DNA of 64,000 nucleotides, taken from the NCBI GenBank assembly GCA_019454045.1, contig SKCR01032776.1, positions 186,001-250,000 of the forward strand, read 5' to 3'. The stretch is from Zanthoxylum bungeanum (Eukaryota > Streptophyta > Magnoliopsida > Sapindales > Rutaceae). Positions 1 to 11,348 of this stretch are shown piece after piece. Every line of letters begins with the position of its first letter. Position 1 is the stretch's first letter. The position numbers and the translations under genes are program-made. The notes below the pieces were generated by a model that was given only the letters and a program-made list of their open reading frames with translations, made no database searches and had not been told where the DNA came from.

Positions 1-1507
1 GGAGGTCGTGTTTCACCGATGGTACGGGAAACAGCTTCGCTCTGGATAGACCCCTCAGAATCCCATTGGTATTATGACTATGTGTCTATGGGAGGCCGAA
101 ATCAAGGTAGGTGTGTATAGTCTTAACCTGAGACTTACATCGCTAATACTTACGATAATCGGTAGACTTTGGTCTTGGTGGTACAGGGCTTTAACCAGTT
201 TTGTGTACACCACTTCTGGGTTTATCAGAGAGTCGTAGTGTATTGGGTATGATGTCAAGACGGAAGTATCACTCCAGTTATAGTGGAGATGATGTCACGC
301 AGGATACGGTATTAGTGCTCTTAAGTGCTGGCCGGCCATCGGGATATTATGACAAGGTCATATATATCCGATTATAGAGACTAGTTACCAGAGACATCCG
401 ACATGTGCTTCGGACGGGGCAGACACTTATCCAGCCCCAGCCCTAGCACGTGACTATCCGATACTGGGCTGATATACGCAATACTACGGTATACTACGCT
501 TGATACAGATCTATATATTCCTGTAAGAATATTTCTGGAGAATTGGGTAGGCATGTGCGCTTTGCTAGAAACCAACCTTGTCTTGTAAATCGGTATAAAC
601 GTAGTACGAGGTACTTACGTGTTCGGATACTCTCCGACGACCGATATTTACTGCCAACATATCCGGAGATCTCATGGGTCGCTTCCTGAAGATTCACCGA
701 TGATGTATGACTCGCACTATGATTATTATCTGGGATTAATTAATAAAGAGAGAAGATTAATTTCTAGAGAGAGAAAATTAATCTGGGATTAATTACAGAG
801 ATATTTTTTATCTCGGATAAAATATCGTTAAAGAGAGAGAACGATTAATTTGGAATTAATCGGTAAAATAATATATTCGATATATTATACGAAATTAGAT
901 TTCGACGCGGAATTGAAATTAGATTTAATTCTGGCGAACGAATTAATTTAGAATTAATTCGTTAGCGACGTGAATAGTGAATTCGCTAGGCGTAATCATT
1001 TAATTACGACGCGACGAAAAATTCGTTAATTTGGAATTAGCGAACCCGAGCCCGAGAGTGATTGCGAGCGCATTCGCATTTCGAATTCGAACGCGGCACG
1101 CAAGTCACATCAAGCGTCAAATCACTTATCACTTTGAGTAATGTGACATGACATGTCGTCACTTTATTAAAGTAACTTGATGTGAATAGTGAAAGATGAT
1201 TATTTGAAAGTTGATAGGACTTGTACCTTTTTGACTTTTGAATTAATTGTTGTGTATATATATTTTATTCATTTACTTGGTAAATGGAATAAAGATTATA
1301 TATGTATATACAAAAGCCATTCCTCTCTCTTGGACCATGTGCATTGTTCACGTTTTTGGCTATTCTTGGAACCCCAATCACGTGACTCTCTCCTTGGTCT
1401 TTGTTGCTCACGTTTTTTGGCATATTTTTGTGTAATTCACGTGCCCACTCTCTCATGGTCTTGACACTTCACGGTTTTAGGGTTTCTTTATGGAGCCAAA
1501 AATCGTG
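1..1507 (+). repeat. Copia LTR fragment (copia-1/copia-4 family), both ends missing
   Basis: Bases 1 onward match the LTR that starts at 62696 (window base 1 aligns near 63031) and the copia-1 LTR at 11349-13231 (near 11650). The fragment therefore lacks the first 335 or so bases of the LTR. The middle (about 720-1180) is the AT-rich part with repeated AATTAAT-type near-palindromes also present at 12350-12500 and 63740-63920. The expected LTR end (the GTTCTAGGAACACTAACA-like tail seen at 61477-61494) is absent, because the sequence switches to an inverted LTR piece at about 1508. No gene is visible; the ORFs here do not match retroelement proteins and I read them as chance. Confidence 0.8.
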
Positions 1508-1811
1508 AGCAGAGCGAAGTTTTTCCCGTACCATCGGTGAAACACGACCTCCTATCGCACTTGCATAAGTCTCCAACACTTATATATATTAGAACTATGC
1601 CGTTGTGCCCTCACAACGCGCACAAGTGCAAAACTAGCCTATTCCGCATTATCGATGTCCAGTCTCGATATACTACGGCTAGGGATATTTAATGATTAAT
1701 CAATCGGGGACTGATACTGTCTCATATCATTATCAGTCCAGGAACTAATCATAGGGACCTCTCTTCATTTATATATATATGGTGATCTAATCACAAATGA
1801 TGAGAGTGCAG
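1508..1811 (-). repeat. Inverted 5' piece of the same copia LTR
   Basis: Read on the minus strand, this stretch matches the LTR beginning at about 62760-63085. For example CCGTACCATCGGTGAAACAC at 1529-1548 is the complement of 23-4. Bases 1508-1553 and 1-46 form an inverted repeat around the preceding LTR fragment. The match stops near 1811, where Tat-like leader sequence begins. It looks like a recombination or end-joining product of two oppositely oriented LTRs rather than a normal insertion, since no target duplication is visible. Confidence 0.8.
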
Positions 1812-2471
1812 TTCTAATATATGTCCCAAGATCAACAGAATCTACAATAGGAAATCCATTTGACAGTTAGTCACACACCATAACTAGTTGGCACGTACCT
1901 TAAGGTATAAAAAAGGTGCGCTCACTTGGTTGCTTGAACCCTTGAGTGTGGAGTCCTAGTTGTGGGCAATCATTCGTCAGCGGGAGGCTTTGTTTACATT
2001 CCTGTAAACCTACATGTGAACCATAGTTATATGACCAATATAAATTATTTCTTTATGCTTGTGTTTAGGACTGTCGTCATTTGGATTCAGTTGGACTTTT
2101 TGTGAAGAGATATTAACTTGTTGGGCCATTTAAACTGGGACGAGTTCGTGTCCTTTGACAAGTGGGCCAAAAGCTTCTAAAATACCAATGGGCCATTTTG
2201 TGTTTGGGCCTCTTATCATTTGAAGTTGTTTAGCCATGTTATCGCAAAAGTGTAAACTTGTTGGGCCTTTTCAACTGGGACAAGTTTGCATCGCGTGATA
2301 GTATGATTAAATGCTTTAAAATGATAATGGGCCAACTAGTATAAATATCTTGATGGGCTTGTATATTTCATGCTTTACAGGCATACATGCTAACATGCAG
2401 TTTTCAAAGACACCATAGATACCCGTTGGGTTACAGAAGATGGAAGACTCGTCAAGAGGCCGTTAACAAAC
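1812..2471 (+). other. Tat-1 leader with TGGGCY cluster and part of a shared module
   Basis: Non-coding sequence homologous to the Tat-2 leader (minus strand, about 45552-46470). It starts inside the module shared with other elements (ATCCATTTGACAGTTAGTCA at 1854-1873). It carries seven TGGGCC/TGGGCT motifs between 2130 and 2360, within two diverged copies of a unit that includes GTTGGGCC and AACTGGGACgAGTT. No splice or start signal other than the gag ATG at 2472 is evident. Confidence 0.65.
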
Positions 2472-3820
2472 ATGAGTGAATCAGTTAACGAGGGATCTCG
2501 TATGGATCATTTGGAAGCTAATCTCACTAAGGTTACCGAGCAACTTCAAGCTTTGACCACTGCTATGGCTAATATGGCTGTGCCCCGTGCTGGGGGAAGC
2601 TTTGAGAATGAGAGCCTCCCGAACAGATTGGGGGATGACATCCCTATTTTTGATGATGACATCGCTGAATATGCCGCGGGAAGGATGGCCGGGTCTCACA
2701 CTAAATTACAAAAACTCCGTGATAAGGTAGAATCAGTTACCCGCAAGCTGAAGGGTAAGCATGAAGATTTGATACATTATGAAGCAATGACTTTTGAGGA
2801 GCAGCTGCCGGTTTAGTTCAAAATGCCTGACATAGCCAAGTTTAATGGGAATGGGGATCCGAGGGTCCATCTCCGACAGTATGTTTCTGTGATGAGCTCA
2901 GTGGGTCTGTCAAAACGTCAAGTTCAAAAGATGTTCGGGATGTCACTTGAGGGAGCGCCCGTGGTATGGTATCATGGCCTGGAGAGAAAGGTCAAGGATG
3001 ATTGGAGGACATTAGGAGAAGCCTTTCTGAAACAGTATGTCACGGATTTAGAGATTGACTTGTCGCTTCGCGACTTGGAGAATACCAACTTCTGAAAATG
3101 CAAACTCGGCCCTCGGAGAAGGACCATATCAAAATGATCATCAAGGGCACCAAGCCCTCTATTTATGGCAAGCTGAGGAGTATGACTTCGATGATTGCTG
3201 ATTTTCGACAGTTGATAGAGACTGTTATGGACATTGAAGAGGAAAAAGCTGAGAACAGAAAGTTTTATGGCCAGAATAGAAGGACTTTGGAGGGGCCTTC
3301 GGAGACCAAGCTCGCTACTGCTTAGATCGCTACCGTTAGAAATAAGCGATTCTCCAATCTTGGTAGACCTTTGTCAAAGGTGCTTGAGAAGTTGAAAGGC
3401 CAAGGACTCATGAAACCTTTAGAGCCTAGACCAATTCCAAACCCAGTGCCACATTACTTCGAATTAAACCAATAATGCCACTTCCACCAGCAGAAAGGCC
3501 ATGAAACCGACAACTGTACCCACCTTAGGCATGAGATCCAAAATCTCATTGACTCCCATAAAATACCCGACCCTGAAAAAGAACAACCCAACACACACAT
3601 GAACCCTCTACCTAACTACCAGTCCGTTCCACCACCCACCTACATGATCAACTCCGGCCTACCTGAAACCTTTGTCCTCCAAACTCTCAACCACCAAGCT
3701 TCTTACATAGGGATAAGAGATGGCAGTAGTGAAGAACCATAGGCTGAGGAAGAAGACAATGCCGCAGACGATGAAGATGTTTTCCTTGGTTTATTTGATT
3801 ACAATCCTGCATTTTTTTGA
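2472..3820 (+). pseudogene. gag: Tat-1 gag (capsid/nucleocapsid), broken
   Basis: Gag forms the virus-like particle that packages element RNA. Translation begins MSESVNEGSRMDHLEANLTK at 2472, followed by a coiled-coil-like stretch. The capsid domain (Retrotrans_gag type) includes MFGMSLEGAPVVWYH and a DLEIDLSLRDLE block at about 2823-3090. A stop at 2814-2816 separates the N-terminal part, and sequence present in Tat-2 is missing after DLENT (about 3090). A stop at 3323-3325 interrupts the next part. After it a CHFHQQKGHETDNC finger is readable at about 3478-3520, and an acidic tail (AEEEDNAADDEDVF) ends near 3820. Tat-2 has a better copy at 44232-45551. Confidence 0.8.
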
Positions 3821-5219
3821 TAATAAAGACATTGATTTTGCCTACTTGTTCGAGTTTTTCCTCAATAGTTAAAGCATTAGTCCGATGATGAAAATGTTTG
3901 CTTTAGGGTGAAACCTTAGAAACGATAAGTGCGAGATGTGCTCTCATCTGGTATTTTGAGTGGATGATCTCGACCAAGACTCCCGGGCACTTAATTACTG
4001 GATCTTAGCAGTAGAAGCCTGAGTAATCGACAAGATGACTAGTTGAAGATATGGCAGATCAGTGAATGACCATTTGCCTAGATGTCCATTCTGGTTTACT
4101 TATGCTACGATATTTGATATGGTTGGAAACAAAGAAAAAGTCTCTGAAAAGAAAAAATAGACCACCTCTAACCGATAAGCGTGAAGCTACCCATGGGCGA
4201 GTATTAGGACCACCATGAGGAGAAATGCTACCTTAAAAGGTAGGTGTGTCAAAAAAAAAGAAGAAAGTTCAAAAGAAAGAAATGAAAGAGACAAAAGAAA
4301 AAAGAAGAAAACCATATCATGTTGAGTAAAAGGAAGTAATCACAGAGTATGATCAAGACATCTACGTTGGTTAGACCCACTGATCCAATTGTTCGAGACA
4401 AAATCATCGAGTTGGCTTACTTAAGGATTAAGATGCGAAAGAGCATTGGCACACACACACTAGGAGTCTAGTTCAGATCACTCATGCAGACAATCAGATT
4501 TGAGTGTATTAAGTACTTTGAAGGTTCTCCGGTTTCGACACGAAGCATTCGTTGAGGACGAAAATATGTTTAGCTACCATGATTATCTCGTGAGAAGCAA
4601 TACAGTGTGTTGGTATGTAACCTCACGTCAGGAGATCTACCTTGAATTAATGAAAGTAGCAAAGGATAAAAAGATGAACCGAGACTGGGGGTGACCAGTC
4701 TACCCTTTCTCATACGGCACGGTTCGGGACTGAACCATCGGCACCAGTATCAGTTTTGGGATGAGTCCCAGGGTTGAGGCCCACATCAGCATCATCATCA
4801 GTTTTGGGAATAAGTCCCAGGGTCGAGGCCCACATCATCAGCAGTTTTGGAACATCACATGATCTACTTTGACCTATTGCAAGGAACGAAGAACAGAATG
4901 CTAAGCCAAGACTGGGGGCTACCAGTCTACCACCCCGCGAATAAGGGATGTACCGAGAACTTGAGCCATGAGACAAAAGAGGACTGAACAATCACCAGAA
5001 AGGAACTAGCAGGAGGAAACTGTAAGCAGACCCAGGGGGCGACCAAAGACAGTTATAGGCAAAGGACACCGGGGGAACTTGCAGAAGACCTAACCCGACG
5101 AAATAGGAAATTCATTCATGCATGCATGCATACACGTAATGCACTTACATAATTTTTGTGTTTTGTTTTGTATTCACAGGTTTCAACAAATAAAAAAGAG
5201 AAAACGAAAAATGCAAGCC
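3821..5219 (+). other. Tat-1 non-coding interior
   Basis: No ORF here resembles a retroelement protein. Between 4684 and 4930 there are short diverged repeats of a GTTTTGGGAtGAGTCCCAGG-type unit and a GACTGGGGGtgACCAGTCTA-type unit. They foreshadow the tandem array that follows. A comparable gene-less stretch separates gag from the array in Tat-2. Confidence 0.55.
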
Positions 5220-5960
5220 ATCCAGGGAATAAAGCCCACATTCAGTACAATTCGGGAACAAAGCCCAGGGGAACAAAGCCCACTCTCTACACAATTAGGG
5301 AACAAAGCCCACAGGTGGTTCGGGAACAAAACACAGGGGTCAAAAGCACCTCGCCATCACATTCAGCACAACAGGAAGAAAGCCCACATGTTGTTCGGGA
5401 ACAAAAGCCCAGAGGTCGACAGCACCTCTCCATCACATTCATCACAGTTAGGGAATAAAGCCCACATTCAGTACAGTTCGGGAACAAAGCCCACAATCAG
5501 TACAATTCGGGAACAAGACCCACAATTCAGGGAACAAAACCCTAAACTCAAATCGGGAACAAGACCCACAGGAAAAAGACCTACAATTCAGGGAACAAGA
5601 CCCTCAAATCAAATCGGGAACAAGACCCACAATCCAGGGAACAAGACCCTCAACTCAAATCGGGAATAAGACCCACAAGAACAAGACTAACGGGAACAAG
5701 ACCCACAATTCATGGAATAAGACCCTCAACTCAAATCGGGAACAAGCCCACAATTCAGGAAACAAGACCCTCAACTCAAATCAGGAACAAGACCCACAAT
5801 TCAGGGAACAATACCCTCAACCCAAATCGGGAACAAGACCCATAATTCAGGGAACAAGACCCTCAACTAAAATCGGAAACAAGACCCTTATCTCAACTCA
5901 GTAACGGTTCGAGAATGGACTACCTCACAGTAATGATTCTGGAATGGACCACCTCACAAC
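5220..5960 (+). repeat. Tandem array in the Tat-1 3' untranslated region
   Basis: Many diverged copies of a unit of roughly 50-60 bp are built on GGGAACAAGACCCACAATTC and GGGAACAAGACCCTCAACTC. The left part uses GGGAACAAAGCCCACA. The 183-codon frame over it (5118-5669) is an artefact of the repeat. Tat-lineage elements are known to carry variable tandem repeats at this place. Tat-2 has a much more homogeneous 69-bp version. Confidence 0.85.
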
Positions 5961-6199
5961 ACAGTTCGGGAACAAAGCCCGCAGATGGTTCGGGAACAAA
6001 GCCCAGAGGACGAAAGCACCTCCCCATTATAATTATCTCAGTTGCAGTTTCGGGATGCGCCCCAAGGTCGTGGCCCATTGCATCATCAACTTAGTTCGAA
6101 CTAACAGGCAAGTCAGATGGCAACTGGCGAGCTAGGTAAGTAAAAATACATTGCATGAACTTTGATAGGATTGTCCTTGTCACATACTGCACAAGACCC

Positions 6200-6218
6200 A
6201 TCAAAGTGGGGGGGGGAC
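6200..6218 (+). other. Tat-1 polypurine tract
   Basis: The run AAAGTGGGGGGGGGAC lies directly before the TGTAGG that opens the 3' LTR. That is the expected place for the primer of plus-strand DNA synthesis. Tat-2 has the matching AAAGTGGGGGCGAC on its strand. Confidence 0.8.
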
Positions 6219-8690
6219 TGTAGGTACTGCATTTTTACATATAAGTCCCGATGATGAGCATCGTACGGAGGCACTACCTTTTAAGTTGCGGAAGTCGCAG
6301 GAAATGGACGTCGGAAGGGAAAATTCAAAGAAATCAATGCCCTGTTGATTTTAATTCGCTTACCTTCGGGTTTACTCGTTAGGCCTCCGTTTTAAAATTT
6401 ATCCCCGACCCAAACCCTAAACAGACACAAGCTCTCCACTCTCTCTTCTTCCACTCTCTCCTCTCTCACGCCTATCCTCTCTCGCCTCTCATGCATGCTC
6501 CCTTTCAACTTCCAGCCATGCATGTCAAAACCTAATGCACCACACATCAAACACTGCCCATTGACCACGCCAAACTATCTCAAATTCACGCATATAACAA
6601 CCCCACACTCTATTCTCTTCACAAATCAACACCAAAAGACAAAACCCTAAAAGCCAAGCAATAAAGACCAAACACAAAGAAACAAATAAACCTACCAAAT
6701 AACCTTTCTCTCTCCAATCACTAAGCCTCACAACCGAAATCACAAACAAAGAAATGCCAATAACACAAAAACCCTTAGCCACGTGAACAACAAAGAATAA
6801 GCCAAACCGTAAAGCTTAATACACCCATGCATGCCAATGATTCCCACGTGAAGTAGCAACAAAATTCAAACAACCCTTATCAATAAAGCACTAGCCATGC
6901 ATGAAGACAAAACCACATGCACAACTCCTTCACCTTATGTCACTACAAGCCACTCCACAAAAAAAAGACAACAAACCAATTAAATAACCCTACTAACACG
7001 CACATGCCTCACATCCCACTTTCAACAAAAAGCCAAACCCTAAAGCAACTAACCACTCTCTCCATTAAATAATCGTCCCCTAATAAATGATCCAACCAAC
7101 CAATCCTCCACCAAATAACAAAACAAATTAATTAGCCTCCCACGAATAACCTAAACCCTCACCACTATCAATAAAACAGAACCCTAGTTCCATTGGCTTT
7201 GATACACGTTAAACCTACCCTCTCCTCTCTCCATTCTCACGTCCACTCCCAAAGGAAAAATAAAACCTAATGTTCTAAAAACCTTCACGCATCCCCCACT
7301 GGCTGAACAAACCATATTCAACAGCCCTAAACACTTCAACCCTCTCAAAAAACAGCCACAACAACCCTCGACTCCCACTCCTCCTCGGCAGCAACCACAG
7401 CAGCCACCCTAAAGCTTCTCACGAATGTCACAAACATATTCACACAGTAAATTAAACAAGTCCACGTAGCCCTTCAACCATCCTACACTTTCACGGTACA
7501 CACTTTTGAGGACACTCACGATTCAAAACAAAAACAAAACCTGCCCCTGACAATATACTCACGCCTCTCATTCCAACAAAACAAGACAAACCAAGCCAAA
7601 CAAAGAACCAAGCAGCCCTCCACTAGAAAACCCTAACTCACGCACAAAGCCAAGAAATAACAAACCATAGCTACACACGTTAACCAGCCATTAGCAGCCT
7701 CACAATCAGCATCTTCACAAATTACAAATCCACGCACTCACACACCTCACGCCATTCACATTCAAACAACAAACAAACAAGCGCTCTTCACTGATCGTAG
7801 CCCACAAACAAATCAACAACCGACCAACAAAACCCGATAGCCCTTAACCGACCAAAATAGTCCAGAAATAGTCCCTAAGCACCCCCTAAAATAGTCCCCA
7901 GAAATCCAAAAACAGTCCCAAAACTGACCCTAAAACAGCAACAAAAACAGTCCCAAAACAACAAATAAAATAGAGAAAACAGCGAGCGGAAACCGCGATT
8001 GAAAATAGAGAAAACATTGAGTGGAAACAGCGGTTGAAAACAGCGAGCTGAAACAGCGAACCATAAAAAATAGAGAAAATAGTGAACCAATGAAAACAGA
8101 GAAAACAGCGGACCAGTGAAAATTGTAGAAATGATAACCCTTTCGGTGATGTCCCAACGCACTCCCGAGAATCGACTTAAAAGGTAAGACTTGAGGGTAC
8201 CCTTTATTATATTTTATTTTGTTGACCCAGACACGACATGCTTGGTTGACGTGGAATACGTCCAACCGGGTATGCGAGGTCCGACATTGAGAATGGCCAA
8301 ATTCCTTGGTCACATATTTATTCCGCATATCCTAATTTAAAGTATTCATGAGTTGTGTGCTTATCGCTATTCCGCTTTATTTTTGTGCATGCAAACTTAG
8401 ATATATGCCGTATAGGAACTTAGATGTAGATTATTTTTGCAAATGTATGTTGCGTAGACTTGGTTAAAATTGCATAAATCCATTCATTACAAGTGGCATA
8501 AGTAAGGGACCATTCTGAACCCAATGGTTTGAGGTCTTCCCTTGTGAGGGGTGAGTGCGGCCTTAAATCATTTCCCAGTTCACACTGGGTGGCGACTCCT
8601 TTATTCTCCGGTTTAGTCCTCCGCGGGCTACTCCGTACTCCCGACCGGGCCACGAGCCTGGAACAGCGTCGTCGATTTATGTGTTCTGCA
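6219..8690 (+). repeat. Tat-1 3' LTR
   Basis: Starts TGTAGGTACTGCATTTTTAC, matching the Tat-2 LTR start TGTAGGCACTGCATTTTTAC. It ends ...TTTATGTGTTCTGCA at 8690, where Tat-2 ends ...TTTCTGTGTCCCACA. The block at 8510-8600 (GTGAGTGCGGCCTTAAAT and neighbours) is well conserved between the two. It lacks the 53-bp array seen in the Tat-2 LTR and is about 640 bp shorter. Bases 7975-8130 have loose repeats of an AGAGAAAACAGCGA-type unit. No gene is visible. Confidence 0.8.
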
Positions 8691-9500
8691 CCAGTTTAAC
8701 CCGTTGCGGGTATACCTTTATGTTTCAGAACACTGGGTGTTTTGTTTATAAAGATGATATTGAGATATGCATATTAGATGTGAATAATAGTACTTATATT
8801 TTGAATATAAAGAAATCTCAAACATATAACTTGACAAATAAATGGCTCAAACTGAATTAATCAGATGAGACTTATTTGTGCCATTGTTGTCTGGGACATA
8901 ATAAACAAGACTCGTATATCCACACATTCGAAAAGTGGATACTTGGACAGATTTGATCCTAATTCAAATGACATCTGTGAATCTAGTTTATTAGGCAAAA
9001 TGTTTAAAACGCCTTTTAACGGTAAATATGTACATTCCACCGAGCTGTTAGCCCTCGTTCATGGTGACGATAGTGGGCCCATGTCTAGCTAGGCTAGAGG
9101 TGGATTTGAATAATTCGTAACCTTTATGGATGTTGTATCGCGTTATGGTTATGTGTATCTTATGAAACACAAATCGGAAACTTTTGATAAATTCAAAGAG
9201 TTTCAACACGAAGTAGAAAAACAGACGGGCAAAAGTATTAAGATATTACCGTTGGACCGTAGTGGGAAATACTTGAGCAATAAGTTTCTCGATTACATGA
9301 AAGAGTATGGTATTCTTTCACAGTGAAATCCTCCCGGAACACCTCAATTGAGTGGTGTGTCCGAACGGAGAAACCGAACTTTGTTGGACATGGTAAGGTC
9401 AAGGATGAGTCGCTTTGAGCTACCAATTTCCTTCTAGGGATACGCATTGAACAATGCAATATTTATTTTGAATAAGGTTCCGTCAAATTTTGTTGGACAG
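8691..9500 (+). pseudogene. pol: Copia-1 protease end and integrase, decayed
   Basis: After the Tat-1 insertion the frame resumes with NTGCFVYKD-like sequence, then the integrase zinc-binding region (STHSKSGYLDRFDP, CESSLLGKM). In the core, LPLDRSGKYL carries the second catalytic Asp. After one stop GVSERRNRT supplies the Glu, and the spacing is 35 residues (DD35E). The DxGG neighbourhood is altered (DRSG). Several in-frame stops, for example after ILSQ at 9324, make it non-functional. The minus-strand relative is copia-4 at 52846-58025. Confidence 0.8.
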
Positions 9501-10690
9501 ACTCCATATGAAATATATACAGGAAATAAACTGTGTTTCTCATTATTGAAGATTTGGGAATGCTGGGCATATGTTTGGATGGTACCGAACTAGAACCCAA
9601 ATCGGATTAGCGCCTATTTGTAATTGGTTATCCTAGGGAAACCAAAGGATATTACCTCTACAACTCACAAGAGAACAAAGAAATTTGTTGCTCTCCATGC
9701 GGTTTTCCTTGAAGAAGGAATACCTAAATGCAGTGGTAAGTGGGAGGAAAGTAGAACTCGATGAAAATCAGAGTAATATTGTTTCTGGCACCGATCCCCT
9801 TATGGAAAATGAACAGTTCATCAGGGATGAATCTGTACCACAATCTTCTAATACACAAGAACCGCGTAGGTCGGAGAGAGTCAGGAAACAACCTAAGAGG
9901 TATGGGTTTCTGATCTCACCTCATTTAGATGTCAATCTTATTGCGGAAGACGAACCGACTACGTATGAGGAAGTGATACAAGGTATCGAATCCGCTTTAT
10001 GGCAAGAGGCCATGAAGTCTGAAATGGATTCCATGTATATCAACCAAGTTTGGACACTGGTTGGTGTACTGGAAGGCAATGTGCCTATTGGTAGCAAATG
10101 GGTCTTCATGGTGCAGACATACATGGATGGCAACATACAAACGTACAAAGCTAGGCTTGTAGTGAAATGGTATCATCATCAATATGGTGTCAATTACGAC
10201 GAAACCTTTTACCTGTTGCCATGATTCAATCCATTCAGATAATGCTTGCTATTGCTGCATATTTCATAGTGCAATATGGCAGATGGTCATCAAAACCGCT
10301 TTCCTTAACGAAAACCTTTTGGAGGATGTTTTATACAACAGCTTGACGGTTTTGTCATACCAAAACATGCAAACAAGGTTTGCAAGTTAATTCGATCCAT
10401 TTATGGATTGAAACGAGCATTGTGTTCTTGGAACCAATGTTTTGATGAGATCATATTACAATATGGTTTCATTCAAAACGAAGATAATTCTTGTGTATAT
10501 AAGAAAGTTAGTGGGAGCGCAATGAAAATGATTGTTCTATACGTTGATGGTGTATTGCTTCTTAGCAATGACATTCCCATACTACAATCGGTGAAAGCTT
10601 GGCTTTCATTAAAATTCTCCATGAATACTTGGGAGAGGTAACCTTTATTCTAGGAATAAAGATCTACTAGGATAGATCTAAAAGTTTTTG
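9501..10690 (+). pseudogene. pol: Copia-1 reverse transcriptase, decayed
   Basis: The copia linker EPRRSERVRKQPKRYGFL at about 9860-9910 is followed by the RT start (WQEAMKSEMDSMYINQVWTL, PIGSKWVFM) and, after frameshifts, KTAFLNENL and CSWNQCFDEII. The catalytic YVDD box reads YVDG at 10540-10551, so the second metal-binding Asp is lost. Stops and frameshifts occur near 10224, 10390 and 10640. Confidence 0.85.
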
Positions 10691-11335
10691 GCACTCTCCG
10701 AGAACTCGTACATTGAAAGACATGTACACGACCTGATGTTTCATATGCTTTGAGCATATGAAGTCACTATCAGGCCGATCCAGGTGATGGTCAATGGATT
10801 GATGTTAAGAACATTCTTAAGTATCTTAGACGAACTAAGGATGCATTCTTAAACCATAGAGATGGAGAACTTGAAGTGACTAGGTTCACCGATGCAAGTT
10901 TCCAAACCAATAAAGACGACTGTAAGTCTCAATAAAGGCACCTATTTATTTGAACAACAGACCAGTGAGCTGGAAATCTTCCAAGCAAGATACTGTTGCC
11001 GATTCAACAACAAAAGTAGAATATATTGATGCCGCTGAGGTAGCAAAACAAGCATTTTGGATCTATGAAATTTATTATTAGATTAAGAGTAGTTCTGTTA
11101 GCAGCTGAGCTGGGCTACAACACAAGCTAGGGAATTACGGTTTCATCAATGATCCAAGTACGTACTTCGATGATTTCATCTGATCTGTGAGATAATACAT
11201 CGTGGTGATGTCAAGATCAAAAGATCGTTTCAGATGATAACCTTGGATATCCACTGGCGAAAGCGATACCTCAGCATAAGCATGAGTGACCCATACATAG
11301 TTCAGGTTTTGGACACTTGAGTGATTGGCTATAGG
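10691..11335 (+). pseudogene. pol: Copia-1 RNase H remnant
   Basis: Short blocks such as ILKYLRRTKDAFLNHRDGEL and TRFTDASFQTN at about 10800-10920 match the copia RNase H order, with several stops and frameshifts. Downstream the sequence is non-coding up to the purine-rich AAGTGGGAGAT before 11349. Confidence 0.7.
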
Positions 11336-11348
11336 CCAAGTGGGAGAT
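11336..11348 (+). other. Copia-1 polypurine tract
   Basis: GCCAAGTGGGAGAT immediately precedes TGTTGGACAATTATG, the LTR start. The same tract and junction occur inverted at 52846-52860 in copia-4. Confidence 0.8.

Larger units (their letters stand above)
1812..8690 (+). mobile_element. Tat-1: 5'-truncated, gag-only Ty3/gypsy (Tat-like) retrotransposon
   Basis: Parts in order are a leader, a broken gag, a long non-coding stretch, a tandem array built on GGGAACAAGACCC, a purine-rich PPT and a 3' LTR of about 2.5 kb. The same order occurs in the complete Tat-2 on the minus strand at 39814-49828, which confirms the limits. The 5' LTR and PBS are missing. No protease, reverse transcriptase, RNase H or integrase can be read, so the element must have depended on a relative for movement. 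The assignment to the Tat group rests on the CHFHQQKGH-type finger after gag and the 3' tandem repeats; it is an inference without a tree. Its 3' LTR abuts copia-1 pol at 8691. Confidence 0.8.

Noticed and set aside
5118..5669. 183-residue ORF over GGGAACAAGACCC repeats
   Set aside because: A product of the tandem array in the Tat-1 3' untranslated region.
8420..8653. 77-residue minus ORF, similar to 39769-39954 and 46619-46855
   Set aside because: The similarity arises because all three lie in the conserved end of Tat LTRs on the antisense strand; no protein family is recognised.
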